Source: an uncultured Myxococcales bacterium | Lineage (GTDB): Bacteria; Myxococcota_A; Polyangia; Polyangiales; Polyangiaceae | Assembly (NCBI GenBank): GCA_937872925.1 | Contig: CALMUT010000276.1 | Span: forward strand, 1 to 64,000 | Length of the DNA: 64,000 nt | Reading direction: 5' to 3' | Shown: piece after piece, positions 1 to 8,957 of the stretch | Numbering within the stretch: position 1 is the first letter of the stretch | Layout of the letters: the number at the start of each line of letters is the position of its first letter | Translations under genes and position numbers: made by a program | The notes under the pieces: generated by a model | What the model was told of the DNA's origin: nothing | What the model saw: the letters and a program-made list of their open reading frames with translations, nothing else | Database searches by the model: none

Positions 1-2
1 GG

Positions 3-686
3 GGCGAGACCCCGCCCCCCCCCCCGGCGGCCGGCGGCCCGCTGGCCTTGGCCGGGGCAATTGCCCCCACCCCCCGGGCAGCGGGGGAGCCCAAGCCCAA
101 ACCCGACCCCGAGCCGGAAACAGCCACGCCTCCGTCGCCGCCCCCGCCCGCCTCCGTTGAACCGAAACTAGACCGCCTGCCGCCGTCGCCACCACCAACA
201 TTCATGGCGATCCGCGTCGCCGGGGGCGGTTTGATCGCCGCCGGAGTGGCTCCAGCGCTGGCGCCGGGGATCTGGGTGCATGGTGGCGTAGGCTTGGACA
301 GCTTTTCCATCGGGGTCGACGGGCGCGCGACCTTCTCCGCTTCTGACAACGACGCACGCGGCACGGTCAGCGCGTCGTTGATCGCCGCGACCTTGGTGCC
401 CTGCCTACACGTCGACTCGCTGTTTCTCTGTCCCACAGCCACGATCGGCGCGCTGCAGGGCACTGGCGAAAATGTCTCGCGCCCGAACAAGGCGACGACG
501 GTGCACGCCTCGGCGGGCGCGCGCATCGGGATCGAAGTGCCCCGGGACCGCTATTTGAGCTTCGTCGCCCACGGCGGCATTGACGCCAACCTGACCCGCA
601 CCACCCTGAAGATCGACGGCCAGGACGTCTGGACGACGCCGACGCTGAGCGGGGGTTTTGCCGGCGGTGCGCGCTTTCGGTTCTAA
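3..686 (+). CDS. Cell-surface/outer-membrane protein, 5'-truncated
   Basis: The frame is open from base 3, so the true start probably lies left of the window; a TTG at 48 is the first internal candidate. Visible are a Pro/Lys/Glu-rich linker of about 50 residues and a Gly-rich C-terminal part with alternating hydrophobic residues that ends in FRF, as outer-membrane beta-barrel strands do. The stretch ends 43 bases before the ECF sigma gene. I do not recognise a family. Linker plus barrel is common in myxobacterial surface proteins, so an outer-membrane place is inference. An 11-C homopolymer at 15-25 makes the 5' frame sensitive to sequencing error. Confidence 0.55.
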   Translation, partial: GETPPPPPAAGGPLALAGAIAPTPRAAGEPKPKPDPEPETATPPSPPPPASVEPKLDRLPPSPPPTFMAIRVAGGGLIAAGVAPALAPGIWVHGGVGLDSFSIGVDGRATFSASDNDARGTVSASLIAATLVPCLHVDSLFLCPTATIGALQGTGENVSRPNKATTVHASAGARIGIEVPRDRYLSFVAHGGIDANLTRTTLKIDGQDVWTTPTLSGGFAGGARFRF

Positions 687-729
687 AAGCGCAATAGTTA
701 CCAGCGGTTAAAAGCTTTTTCGATGCTCC

Positions 730-1299
730 GTGACGGATCCTTCCGCCTCTGCCCAAATGTCAGCTGTGGTCCAAAGCGCGCAGGCGACCCGGGTCGATCC
801 GGGATTCGAAGCCGTGTTTCGTGCGGAGCTTGGCTACGTCTGGAAAACGTTGGAGCGCCTGGGCGTGCCCGAGCGCGACGCGGAGGATGTGGCGCACGAC
901 GTGTTCGTTGCCGTGTACCGCCACTTCGGAGACTACGACGGTTCACGGCCCATCCGGCCGTGGCTCTGCGGCTTCGCATACCGCACCGCCTCCGACTACC
1001 GACGCCTGGCGCGTAACCGCTATGAGCGCACGGCCCACGATGGCGACGTCGACAGCCCAGATAGTGATCGCACCGCGCGGCGGATCGAGGCGCGGGATCT
1101 CACGTTGCGCGCACTGGAGCAGGTCGCACTGGAGCGGCGTGTTGTGTTGATGATGCACGACATCGACGGGCACGCGGTTCCGGACATCGCGCGGGAACTC
1201 GAGATCCCGGTCAATACCGCTTACTCGCGTTTGCGCCTCGCGCGCGACGAGTTTCGCAAAGCAGTAGCCCAACTGCAGACCCCCGGAGGCGCCGCATGA
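730..1299 (+). CDS. ECF-type RNA polymerase sigma factor
   Basis: This 189-residue protein has the two-domain plan of extracytoplasmic-function sigma factors. Region 2 is at about residues 26-95 (DAEDVAHDVFVAVYRHF, then RPWLCGFAYRTASDYRR). Region 4 is at about 127-180, with the helix-turn-helix PDIARELEIPVNTAYSRLRLAR. It would direct core RNA polymerase to a small regulon. The start is a GTG; an ATG 7 bases upstream is in another frame. The stop overlaps the next gene by ATGA, so the two are translationally coupled and the partner probably regulates it. Family assignment is firm; regulon unknown. Confidence 0.93.
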   Translation: MTDPSASAQMSAVVQSAQATRVDPGFEAVFRAELGYVWKTLERLGVPERDAEDVAHDVFVAVYRHFGDYDGSRPIRPWLCGFAYRTASDYRRLARNRYERTAHDGDVDSPDSDRTARRIEARDLTLRALEQVALERRVVLMMHDIDGHAVPDIARELEIPVNTAYSRLRLARDEFRKAVAQLQTPGGAA

Positions 1300-2249
1300 C
1301 CGAGCTCGAGCCATTGCCCCCAGAGCTGCAAGCGCTGTTCGCCGCGGAACGGGAACGCCCAGGTCCAAGTGAAGAACTCACGCAGCGCCTCTTCGCGCGC
1401 GTCAGCGCGTCGATCGGGATCCCTCCAGACGGCGGTGGCGGTGAAGAAGGTGGCGACAACGGCGGTGGTGGCGGCGGGAGTGGCGACGTCGGCGGCGGTG
1501 CATCCGGCCCAGCGCCGTCGGGAGCAGCTCCGCCCGCGCCGCAGGCCGCGTTGCCGCATGCCGGCACAAGCGCTGTTTCCCCGAGTACGATGCCGCCGCC
1601 CGCCCCGCTGCCGACTGCAACGACCGCAACGGCTGCGACGGCTGCGACGGCTGGATCGGGCGCGACGGCTGTGGCGGGAGCAACGGCTGCAGCGGCGAAG
1701 GGCCTGGGCGGTTTGCTTGCGAAGCCCCTCTTGATCGCCGCCGTTGCCTTTGCAGGAGGAGCCGCCGCCGGGGTGGCCGCCATGCGCGCCAGCACGCCCG
1801 CGTTGCCAAGCATCCAGCGCACGCCGCCGAAGATCGTGGTGGTGCATGCACCGGCGTCCGCGCCCCCGGTCGCGCCGCAGTCGTCGATTTCACCCGAAGA
1901 TCTCGAACGCGAAGCGCCGCTCGCGCAACACATCGCAGGCGTGCCCGCCAGTGCCAAGCCAGAAACGACCGGTCGCGACCTCGACCTAGGGAAAGAACGC
2001 GCGCTGCTATCGACGGCGCGGACTGCTCTCGCGAAGCGCGACGGGCCCGGTGCGCTCGCCGCGCTCGACCGGCATGCCGGACAGTTTCCCAACGGCAGGC
2101 TCGCGGAAGAACGCGCGAGCTTGCGCGTGCAGGCGCTTTTGCTAAGCGGTGATCGCACGCGCGCCACGCGCGAGGCCGAAGAGTTCAAGCAGGCGTACCC
2201 GAAGAGCCTGCTCAAAGGTGCCGTCGAAAAATCTGTCGCGCAGCCGTGA
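1296..2249 (+). CDS. Single-pass membrane protein coupled to the ECF sigma factor
   Basis: This 317-residue protein starts inside the sigma factor stop (ATGA). Residues 1-45 are a soluble, charged N-terminus. Residues 46-135 are low-complexity Gly, Pro, Ala and Thr. One membrane helix lies at about 143-163. The C-terminal 90 residues are helical and TPR-like (LLSTARTALAKRDGPGALAAL). In myxobacteria such a protein behind an ECF sigma gene commonly occupies the anti-sigma position. No zinc-binding anti-sigma HxxxCxxC motif is visible, so the anti-sigma role is inferred from position and topology only. The low-complexity tract gives long spurious frames on the other strand. Confidence 0.72.
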   Translation: MTELEPLPPELQALFAAERERPGPSEELTQRLFARVSASIGIPPDGGGGEEGGDNGGGGGGSGDVGGGASGPAPSGAAPPAPQAALPHAGTSAVSPSTMPPPAPLPTATTATAATAATAGSGATAVAGATAAAAKGLGGLLAKPLLIAAVAFAGGAAAGVAAMRASTPALPSIQRTPPKIVVVHAPASAPPVAPQSSISPEDLEREAPLAQHIAGVPASAKPETTGRDLDLGKERALLSTARTALAKRDGPGALAALDRHAGQFPNGRLAEERASLRVQALLLSGDRTRATREAEEFKQAYPKSLLKGAVEKSVAQP

Positions 2250-2317
2250 CGGATCCCGGGGGCTGCCCCCAAGTGGGAAGCGAGCGCAAAAAGAAATCGG
2301 CTCGCGGAGGAATGGGA

Positions 2318-3685
2318 ATGAAAAAGCTTTCAATGGTTCTAAGTTCGCTACTGCTCTTGAACGGCTGTCTCTTGGAACAGGACCTCGGTGAAAACGATCA
2401 GGGTGTCAACGGAACCGGCGCCGCATCCGGCGCCGCTGGCGCGGCAACGGGCGGGAGTTCTGCGAGCGGCGGCAGTGCTGGCGCCGTGACGGGAGGTTCC
2501 GCCGGCAGCGGCGCGGCGGGTTCCGGAGGCACCGCAACCGGCGGCGCGAGCAGCGGCGGAACCGGCGCGGGCGGCGCAGGCACCGGTGGAACCGGCACCG
2601 GTGGAACTGGAACCGGTGGAACTGGAACCGGTGGAACAGGCACGGGTGGGACTGGCACCGGTGGAACCGGCGGAAACGGCGGAAACGGCACTGGCTACGA
2701 CACCGTCGGCGCCGGTCTGTACTTCACTTCGGTGAAGGTCTCCGGCAACGACGTGTACTGGGCCACCACCGGCGATCTTTCGTCTGGATCCCTCGCCTAT
2801 GGTTCGCTGCTGCGCAATCCCAAAAGCACGACGTGGACCAGCGGATCGCCCATCCCCACGGGCACCAGTGCCGGCTACATTCACGGCGCTGCGCGCACCC
2901 TGCTCGTGGATGGATCCGACGCCTACGTTTGGTATTCGCAGATCATGCCGGGCTGGAAAGGCGGCGGTGCGACCAAGGTCTCGCTTCCCAGTGGTCCGGA
3001 GAAGGACTTCTTGGACGCGATTGGCCCCGGCACTGCCATCTACGCCACAGCGGGCGACAACCTGATCGCCGTGGACGCGACGCACCTCTACTTCTTGTGC
3101 GACGAGTTCTTCTTCGATCGAGGGATTTGTCGTTACGCCAAGAATCCCACATCGGGCGCCAACTTCGAGCTCGTCGTGGACGAGCCACCGGAATCCATCC
3201 GCAGCATCGGCGTGACCGCGACGCACGTGTATTGGGCCACCAACTTCGGAACGCTCAATCGCATCGCCATTGGCGCGCTGCCAAACAAAGAGGAATTAGT
3301 CGGCAGCGTGGCGCAGTCACCGACTTCCTTGGTTGTGGATGGTGGCGACGTGTTTGTGCTCGGCACCGATACCAACAAGGGCACGCTGCACTTGACCAAG
3401 TTCCCCGGGGGCGCCGCTCCGGCGCAGGAGCTATACACAACAAGCGCGCAGAAGTCTGGCTCACTGGTTGCGGACGGCACCAACCTCTACTTTGCCAACG
3501 TCGATGCGGACACCATCTCCCGCATTCCGAAAATCGGCGGGACACCCACGGTGGTGGTCGATCTCTCAAAGAGCACCAACTACAAGGTGGGCGACTTCGA
3601 CGTGGACAGTGCCAACGTCTTCTTCGCTGCGATGGCGGCCAACGGAGCTCCCCTGGCAGATCTGATCCAGCGCGCTCCCAAGTAA
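2318..3685 (+). CDS. Lipoprotein with Gly-Thr repeat linker and beta-propeller domain
   Basis: A 455-residue lipoprotein. The start is fixed by GGAGG at 2306-2310, seven bases before ATG 2318; upstream in-frame starts lack this. The signal is MKKLSMVLSSLLLLNGC with Cys17 as the lipidated residue. A low-complexity linker follows to about residue 125, including GTGGT pentapeptides. The remaining 330 residues hold repeated strands of the VDGGDVFVLG / VADGTNLYFA / VDATHLYFL type, typical of NHL- or DUF5050-like beta-propellers. It is predicted to be membrane-anchored with a ligand-binding propeller outside. Ligand unknown. It lies downstream of the sigma operon with a 68-base gap. Confidence 0.8.
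   Translation: MKKLSMVLSSLLLLNGCLLEQDLGENDQGVNGTGAASGAAGAATGGSSASGGSAGAVTGGSAGSGAAGSGGTATGGASSGGTGAGGAGTGGTGTGGTGTGGTGTGGTGTGGTGTGGTGGNGGNGTGYDTVGAGLYFTSVKVSGNDVYWATTGDLSSGSLAYGSLLRNPKSTTWTSGSPIPTGTSAGYIHGAARTLLVDGSDAYVWYSQIMPGWKGGGATKVSLPSGPEKDFLDAIGPGTAIYATAGDNLIAVDATHLYFLCDEFFFDRGICRYAKNPTSGANFELVVDEPPESIRSIGVTATHVYWATNFGTLNRIAIGALPNKEELVGSVAQSPTSLVVDGGDVFVLGTDTNKGTLHLTKFPGGAAPAQELYTTSAQKSGSLVADGTNLYFANVDADTISRIPKIGGTPTVVVDLSKSTNYKVGDFDVDSANVFFAAMAANGAPLADLIQRAPK
2579..2668 (+). repeat. 15-bp in-frame tandem repeat, six copies
   Basis: Six consecutive 15-base units of the form GGCACCGGTGGAACC, with minor variants, encode GTGGT pentapeptides in the linker of the propeller lipoprotein. It is a coding minisatellite that can change linker length by slippage. 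Confidence 0.9.
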
Positions 3686-3709
3686 ACGCGTTACGTCTGG
3701 AAGTTCCGA

Positions 3710-3733
3710 GGGCCCGTAGAATGCTACGGGCCC
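3710..3733. terminator. Perfect 10-bp hairpin between convergent genes
   Basis: GGGCCCGTAG and CTACGGGCCC form a perfect 10-base-pair stem around the loop AATG, 25 bases after the propeller lipoprotein stop. There is no T-run directly after it, so it may act as a transcript-end stabiliser or factor-dependent terminator. Confidence 0.6.
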
Positions 3734-3760
3734 CTATCCCGATTGACCCCGGCGCAGGCC

Positions 3761-3787
3761 CAACACGGCAGTTGTTGATTTTTTTTT
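3761..3787 (+). terminator. Intrinsic terminator
   Basis: CAACA (3761-3765) and TGTTG (3773-3777) form a 5-bp stem with a 7-base loop. One base later comes an uninterrupted run of nine T (3779-3787). The stem is weak, but the T-run is unusual in this GC-rich DNA. It lies between the convergent lipoprotein and flippase-like genes. Confidence 0.6.
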
Positions 3788-3836
3788 ATGTGCCGGCGTT
3801 CGGCGTCATCGACACCACGCCTTTCGGTGTTCCGGC

Positions 3837-4799
3837 CTAGTGTGCCCGGGCGAAGGGTGACCAGCGCAGGAACAGCGCGCCGAGAGCCGCGGGCAAGAGC
3901 TGCGTCAGGGCCAGGAAGAGCAACGTCCCGGCCACGATGTCGGTTTCGGGTAACGATCCCGCGAACAGCACGAGCGCAGCGGCTTCGCGCGTGCCGAGAC
4001 CGAGCAGGGTGACCGGCAGCTTCGCCGCAATGAGCACCAGCGGCAGCCGTGCGGCCACTTCGAGCCACGCGACGGGCGCGCCCAGCGCGTGCAGTGCCAG
4101 GAAGAACACGACCAGTTCGCCGAAGACAACCACCGACGTGTGCAGTGTGGCCCAGAACCACGCGCCGCGCTTCGCGACCTGCGCGCTACCCAGCAGTGAA
4201 AGCACGCGCTGGAGCTTGGGCCACGGCGCACGCTGCGCAAGCTGCCGCCCGACTCCGTGCGCCAGGTAGCCCCCAACGAGGGCAGCGGCTGCCAACAGGG
4301 TGAGCGACGCGCGGAGCCCATGCTCGACAGGTATCAAGAAGCTCGCTCCGCAACCAAGCAAGAGCAGCAGACACAGCTTGAGCCACAGCGTGGTGATCGC
4401 CGCGCGCAGCGCAGCATCCAAGGCAACGGCCTGCCTGCGCACGAGAATGGCTGCTAGCCCAAGATTGCCGCTGCCTGCGGGAAGGGCGTTGTGTAGGGAC
4501 AAGTTGCCCAGCGTTGCGCGCATCGCTTCGGCCCGGCTGAGTTCTGCGCCGCAGGCACGCACGCAGCCGCGCAAGGCGAGGGAAGAGCTGCCTGTGTTGA
4601 GCCAGAGTGACAGAAGCAATGCCGTGCACAGCACACCCGGATCTGCGCGCGCAGCCGTCGCCAGCACGCCGTGCACGGGCACCCGGAAAAAGACCAGCGC
4701 CAGCGCGCCGGCCGTACACAGCAGCGACGCCAGGGCCCAGAGCCGTCGACGCCTTGGAGCATCTCCCGCGCGTTCTTTGGCTGGCGGCGTCTTGGGCAT
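3837..4799 (-). CDS. UPF0104 / lysylphosphatidylglycerol synthase TM-like membrane protein
   Basis: A 320-residue protein with about eight hydrophobic segments. The motif near the C-terminus, KLPVTLLGLGTREAA, corresponds to the Pro-Gly-Leu-Gly-x-Arg-Glu signature of the LPG-synthase transmembrane (UPF0104/AglD) family, whose members flip or modify lipid-linked compounds. The soluble aminoacyl-transfer domain of MprF is absent. The start is two bases from the stop of the upstream radical SAM gene, so they form one transcript. This suggests the membrane protein moves or anchors whatever the radical SAM enzymes make; that link is inference. Confidence 0.75.
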   Translation of the reverse strand: MPKTPPAKERAGDAPRRRRLWALASLLCTAGALALVFFRVPVHGVLATAARADPGVLCTALLLSLWLNTGSSSLALRGCVRACGAELSRAEAMRATLGNLSLHNALPAGSGNLGLAAILVRRQAVALDAALRAAITTLWLKLCLLLLLGCGASFLIPVEHGLRASLTLLAAAALVGGYLAHGVGRQLAQRAPWPKLQRVLSLLGSAQVAKRGAWFWATLHTSVVVFGELVVFFLALHALGAPVAWLEVAARLPLVLIAAKLPVTLLGLGTREAAALVLFAGSLPETDIVAGTLLFLALTQLLPAALGALFLRWSPFARAH

Positions 4800-4801
4800 G
4801 C

Positions 4802-5821
4802 TCAGCGGTTGTTCGACCCGCTCATGTAGTCCCGCGTCGCCAAGTTCCAGACCGCGCCCGGGCTAGCGCCAAAGATCAGGTTCTTTTCGACGCTGTGTGC
4901 TGCCCAACACGTGCCGCGGCTGCAGTCTATTTCGGACAATCGGCGAAACGCCTCGGCCACCCCCAGGCTGAACACATTGGGAGCGGGCGCGCAGCGCGGA
5001 TCATCCAGACTGCCTGCACACGGATACATGCTGCCGTCCACTTCGATCCGGCAGGTGACGCGGCCCGCGTGGCAGCGCAACGGCTGGGGACGTGGAAACT
5101 CCATGAGCACGTCCAGCCCTGGGTCCGAGTTCCACACGTAGGGCCGGTAGTCGGGCTCTCGCAGGCGCGACAGCGCCGCGCGGTACGCCGGCAGTTCTGG
5201 CGTCTCCGGGTTGGGATCGGTGGAACCAAAGCGATGCACGAAGCCGGGCTGCACGACGAGATAGGTCCCGTGCTCTTTCGCGAGGTCGACGAAGAAGTCC
5301 AGGTGCGTCAGGTTCTGCTTGAAGAGCGCAACGTAAAAGGCAAAGCGCCTGTTGCTGGCCTGTAGGGTGTCGATGCCGCGCATCAGTCGCTCAAATGCCC
5401 GGGCGCCGCGATAGGCGTCGTGGGTGGGCTGGGGACCGTCGACACTGACCAAGAAGGTGTCCGCGCGCTCCACGACGTCGGCGCGTTCCGACAGCAACGT
5501 GCCATTGGTGTTCACGCTGGACTGCATGTCTCGGTGGCGGATGCGGTCGAGCAGCTGCGGTAAGTCGTCGCGCAGCAGGGGCTCACCCCCGGTCAAATGC
5601 ACCCGTTGGCACCCGGCCTTCGCGAGCTCGTCGATGACGCGTAACGCCAGCGCTGTGTCGGGTCCCTTCGGTCCGCTAAAGCGCGCGCAGAACGGACAGC
5701 GTGCGTTGCATGCCCGGGTGATTTCCCAGCCCACACCGAGCAACTGGCGGCTGCTGCCCGTGGCGGCGAGAGCAAAGCGCGCCGCAGTTTGGAGCTTGCG
5801 TCGGAGGCTGCGCGTCACCAC
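4802..5821 (-). CDS. Radical SAM protein with C-terminal SPASM-like cysteines
   Basis: A 339-residue radical SAM enzyme (locus A). The [4Fe-4S]-SAM motif is C38xxxC42xxC45 (ACNARCPFC) and the SAM-binding GGEPLLR is at 78-84. The C-terminal third has further cysteines around CRIEVDGSMYPCAG and CSRGTC, resembling a SPASM/twitch domain that holds an auxiliary cluster. It starts at GTG-GTG. It lies 43 bases after locus B and 2 bases before the flippase-like gene, in a minus-strand operon. SPASM enzymes often modify peptides, but the substrate here is unknown. Confidence 0.88.
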   Translation of the reverse strand: MVTRSLRRKLQTAARFALAATGSSRQLLGVGWEITRACNARCPFCARFSGPKGPDTALALRVIDELAKAGCQRVHLTGGEPLLRDDLPQLLDRIRHRDMQSSVNTNGTLLSERADVVERADTFLVSVDGPQPTHDAYRGARAFERLMRGIDTLQASNRRFAFYVALFKQNLTHLDFFVDLAKEHGTYLVVQPGFVHRFGSTDPNPETPELPAYRAALSRLREPDYRPYVWNSDPGLDVLMEFPRPQPLRCHAGRVTCRIEVDGSMYPCAGSLDDPRCAPAPNVFSLGVAEAFRRLSEIDCSRGTCWAAHSVEKNLIFGASPGAVWNLATRDYMSGSNNR

Positions 5822-5864
5822 GCGCCCAGCGTAGCGCAGCGCGCCGGCGCGTGTCTGAGGGAAA

Positions 5865-7628
5865 CTACGCTACTTTCGCTGCGGTCGGTTTGCTCTTCAA
5901 GGGCAGCAGACCGGACTGGGTCAACTTGTCGAAGAACGGAACGTATTTGTTCTCGATCTGCGCGTCGGCCGGCGGCGGTGCGATGCCGAGTTCTGCAACG
6001 CGCTCGGTGGACAGGGTGGGCTCGGGACCAGGGCGACGCAGCTCACCACGTGCGAGGGAAAGGGCGCCGGCCAGTCCGCCGCCGTTCTTGAAAACTGCGT
6101 GCCGTGCCCCCGGGTTCGCCACGGTCAGTGCCGCTTCGACGAACGCCAGCGCGGCCCGGCCGTAGCGCTTCAGAGTCGAGACGTGCGTCTTCGGCCGCAG
6201 CGGGCGCAGCGCCAGCTGAACGCCAACGCGCATGTAGCGTGCCAGTTCCTCGAAGGACTCGATGCGACGCAGCATGGACAGCGCGTAGCGGGGCCGCGCG
6301 TAGAACTTGAAGTAGGCGCGCCGAGCCTCGTCTTCCAACGCGGCTCGCGGCAGCTCGGTCCAGGGCGTGGGCAACAGATGCTCGCTGACCGCGCCCTTGA
6401 CGTACTCGCGCCAGTAGTCGATCCCGAGGGCGTCCACGACGTACTTTCGCTCCAGCTCCGTATGCGGCTTGATGATCGCGATCTGATATTGCGCGTAGGC
6501 GAGGGGTAGTGAGACTGAAAAGTCTACGGTTTTGCGCACCGTCTCTTTGGTGTCTCCGGGCGCGCCCAGGATGAAGAAACCTAGGGACATGATGCCGGCT
6601 GCCTGAACGCACTCTAGGGTCTTTCGCAGCTCCGCGGTCGTGGACTGCCCCTTCATCATGCCCTTCAGGACGTCGTCGTCCCCCGCCTCCACGCCGAAGT
6701 AGATGCGTCGGCAGCCACCTTCTGCCAGCGTCTGGATGAACTCCTCGTCGGGTCCGCGCTTCGTGCTGTGGTGTGAGAGCGAGTCGACCCGGGAGCGGCA
6801 CGACCAAATCACGTCTAGCTTGCGGCGTTTGATCTCCTTGGCGATGGCCATTGCGCGTTCGCGGTCGTGCAGCATCAGCGGATCGAACCAATCGATCTCG
6901 CGAATTCCTAGGGCGATGCACTCTTCGATTTCCGTCAGCACTTGCTCCGGCGTGCGCGCTTGGTAGCCACTCTGGCGCATGCAGCAGAAGGTGCACGGAT
7001 ACGGGCAGCCCACTTCACTCATGCCGATGGTGAAGTGCTTGCGCTGCGAAATGTGCGAGTAGTACAGGGAGTTGTCGAAGATGCTGCGGTCCGGCGTGGG
7101 GAATTCGGAGAACAGCGGCCGCTTACCTGGAAAGGTGATGTGCGTTTGCCCGCCAGAGCGGTAGGCCAGATCCGCAACGCGGTCGTAGCCACTGCCGCGT
7201 TCGAATGCAGGTAGGAACTCCGGCAAGAAGACGTGCCCCTCCCCGCCACACAAGAAGTCGAAGCAGCCGTGGCTCATCAGCTCTTCGACATAAACCTTGG
7301 CTTCGTAGCCACCGGTGACCGTTGGGATCCCGGTGCGTGAGCGGATGGCCTTGGCCCACGGCAACATGTCTTGGATGGTTTGCGCCGCATGCGACGAAAA
7401 CCCGATCAAGTCCGGCCCGTAGGCTTCGACCTCCTTGGTGATCGTATCCAGGGACTTCTTCGTAGCGGGTGCATCCCAGAGTCGGACGTCCCAACCCGCA
7501 GCTTGAGCGCCCCGTGCGACCCAGCCGAAACCAATGTGGGGGAAGAGTCCGAACTCGTCGTCGACGGTTGCCAGGTTCTCGTTGAACGCTTTGGCGAAGA
7601 ACGGAGGGTATACCAGGGCTAACTTCAC
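5865..7628 (-). CDS. B12-binding-domain radical SAM protein
   Basis: A 587-residue protein (locus B). I chose GTG 7628 because MKLALVYPPF begins the canonical first strand of a cobalamin-binding fold and AGGTG lies five bases upstream; the frame is open further but runs into the divergent promoter. Residues 1-145 look like the B12-binding Rossmann domain. The radical SAM motif is C208xxxC212xxC215 (GCPYPCTFC), followed by the usual barrel (GREIDWFDPLML, FGVEAGDD). A helical C-terminal region of about 200 residues follows. This class performs methylations or ring rearrangements on unactivated carbons. First gene of the minus-strand operon with locus A and the flippase-like gene. Confidence 0.9.
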   Translation of the reverse strand: MKLALVYPPFFAKAFNENLATVDDEFGLFPHIGFGWVARGAQAAGWDVRLWDAPATKKSLDTITKEVEAYGPDLIGFSSHAAQTIQDMLPWAKAIRSRTGIPTVTGGYEAKVYVEELMSHGCFDFLCGGEGHVFLPEFLPAFERGSGYDRVADLAYRSGGQTHITFPGKRPLFSEFPTPDRSIFDNSLYYSHISQRKHFTIGMSEVGCPYPCTFCCMRQSGYQARTPEQVLTEIEECIALGIREIDWFDPLMLHDRERAMAIAKEIKRRKLDVIWSCRSRVDSLSHHSTKRGPDEEFIQTLAEGGCRRIYFGVEAGDDDVLKGMMKGQSTTAELRKTLECVQAAGIMSLGFFILGAPGDTKETVRKTVDFSVSLPLAYAQYQIAIIKPHTELERKYVVDALGIDYWREYVKGAVSEHLLPTPWTELPRAALEDEARRAYFKFYARPRYALSMLRRIESFEELARYMRVGVQLALRPLRPKTHVSTLKRYGRAALAFVEAALTVANPGARHAVFKNGGGLAGALSLARGELRRPGPEPTLSTERVAELGIAPPPADAQIENKYVPFFDKLTQSGLLPLKSKPTAAKVA

Positions 7629-7680
7629 GAACGCACCTAGCGCAGTATAGTCTGTCTCGAGCGGACGGTGAGGGTTTGCG

Positions 7681-8928
7681 ATGAAGTTGCCAGCGAAGCT
7701 GCGTGAAATCCATCCGATGATCCTCCTCGATCTAGGAGTCACGGCGTTATTTCTGCTTGGGACGATCCTGGCGCACGATGCCTTCATAGCGGCACGACAA
7801 GTGCCCGAGGGCGCCATCGAACAGGGCTCGCATGTTGCATTGCTCGTCGCGCTCGGCGCGTGGGTGCAGGCGGTGCGCGTGCTGCGGGGCCGCGGTGGCG
7901 CGCGAGGGTTGGCCGCTGTGGTAACGGCCTACGTCCTGCTCTTGCTACTCGAAGAGATCGACTACGGGTTGATCTACGGTTTGGATATCGGGTTCAAAGA
8001 CGTCTTCGGCGTGACTTCGTTCCATCAGACGACCTGGAAGAACGAATACGTGTGGCAAGACAAGCTGTATTGGTTTGGCGCGCCCATGGCCGCCTTTTTT
8101 GCAGCGCCCTTTTTCGGTCGGTTAACCGAGCGATACCACCCAGCCGCGGCCACGCGTCGTGACAGCGTCGCCTTCGTCGTGGTGCTCGTGACCTTCCTGG
8201 TCGTCGACCAATTCCACCGGCACGCGATCAGCATTTACCAGGCTGTGATGTACGCGCTCATGGCCTGGGTCGGAGCACGCGCCGCTGGCTATCCGAAGGG
8301 GCGCATCGTCGAGGCAAAGGCGGGCCCCGTCGCTGCCGAAGTAGAGCCGCCTGCTGCAGCGCCTGGCGTTGCCGACAAGGGCGCTCCGCCGCCAGCGCGA
8401 ACGCGTCGGGACTCACCGCGCTGGACACCGGTACCGAGCGTGCGTTCGATGAGCCCGTTCGCCCCGCAGGCGCCGAAGCCCCTCGGCCGCGGGCCGGCAC
8501 GGGTGTCACGCAATACGTGGATCGGACTCACCAGCGCGTCGGCGTGCTTGCTGCTGTTTGCGGTCGCGTTTGTGGTCCTGGACCCCTTCGTTGCGCCAGC
8601 GGCGAGTTCGACGCCGAACCGGATCGCGACGACGGACGCCCCCGCTCCCGACCCATCCGCACCGTCGGTGAATCCTGTTGTCACGGCTGCGCCGGCGAGG
8701 GAGTCTGGTTTCCTAACCCTGGCATGCGAACCAGCATGTGGTCGCGTGGTGGTTGCCGGACGAAACCTCGGTCCGACGCCCATCGTGCGGCATCCTCTGG
8801 AGCCCGGTGACCATCAAGTGACCGCGACAAGCGGGACCCTTGAGCGAAGCTTCACAGTGGAGATCCGACCGAGGGCGACGACGTCGCGTCGCATCGACAT
8901 GCGCTCCTTGCCCGCATCCCCCTATTGA
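7681..8928 (+). CDS. Multi-pass membrane protein with C-terminal PEGA domain
   Basis: A 415-residue protein. The N-terminal 190 residues carry about five membrane helices. A Pro/Arg-rich linker (about 200-275) leads to a further helix at about 277-297. The C-terminal region, about 340-405 (GFLTLACEPACGRVVVAGRNLG then LEPGDHQVTATSG), has the beta-sandwich pattern of a PEGA domain, common in myxobacterial envelope proteins. It is divergent from the B12 radical SAM gene and 29 bases ahead of the small NLVAPD protein genes, so it may be co-transcribed with them. Function unknown. Confidence 0.75.
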   Translation: MKLPAKLREIHPMILLDLGVTALFLLGTILAHDAFIAARQVPEGAIEQGSHVALLVALGAWVQAVRVLRGRGGARGLAAVVTAYVLLLLLEEIDYGLIYGLDIGFKDVFGVTSFHQTTWKNEYVWQDKLYWFGAPMAAFFAAPFFGRLTERYHPAAATRRDSVAFVVVLVTFLVVDQFHRHAISIYQAVMYALMAWVGARAAGYPKGRIVEAKAGPVAAEVEPPAAAPGVADKGAPPPARTRRDSPRWTPVPSVRSMSPFAPQAPKPLGRGPARVSRNTWIGLTSASACLLLFAVAFVVLDPFVAPAASSTPNRIATTDAPAPDPSAPSVNPVVTAAPARESGFLTLACEPACGRVVVAGRNLGPTPIVRHPLEPGDHQVTATSGTLERSFTVEIRPRATTSRRIDMRSLPASPY

Positions 8929-8957
8929 GCCCGCGGGTTTCGTGCGACACTTGGCGG

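Noticed and set aside
1211-2272. A 353-codon minus-strand frame
   Set aside because: It mirrors the Gly/Pro/Ala-rich linker of the sigma-coupled membrane protein; composition is an artefact.
2579-2668. Possible CRISPR-like repeat
   Set aside because: Units are contiguous with no spacers and are in frame in a lipoprotein linker.
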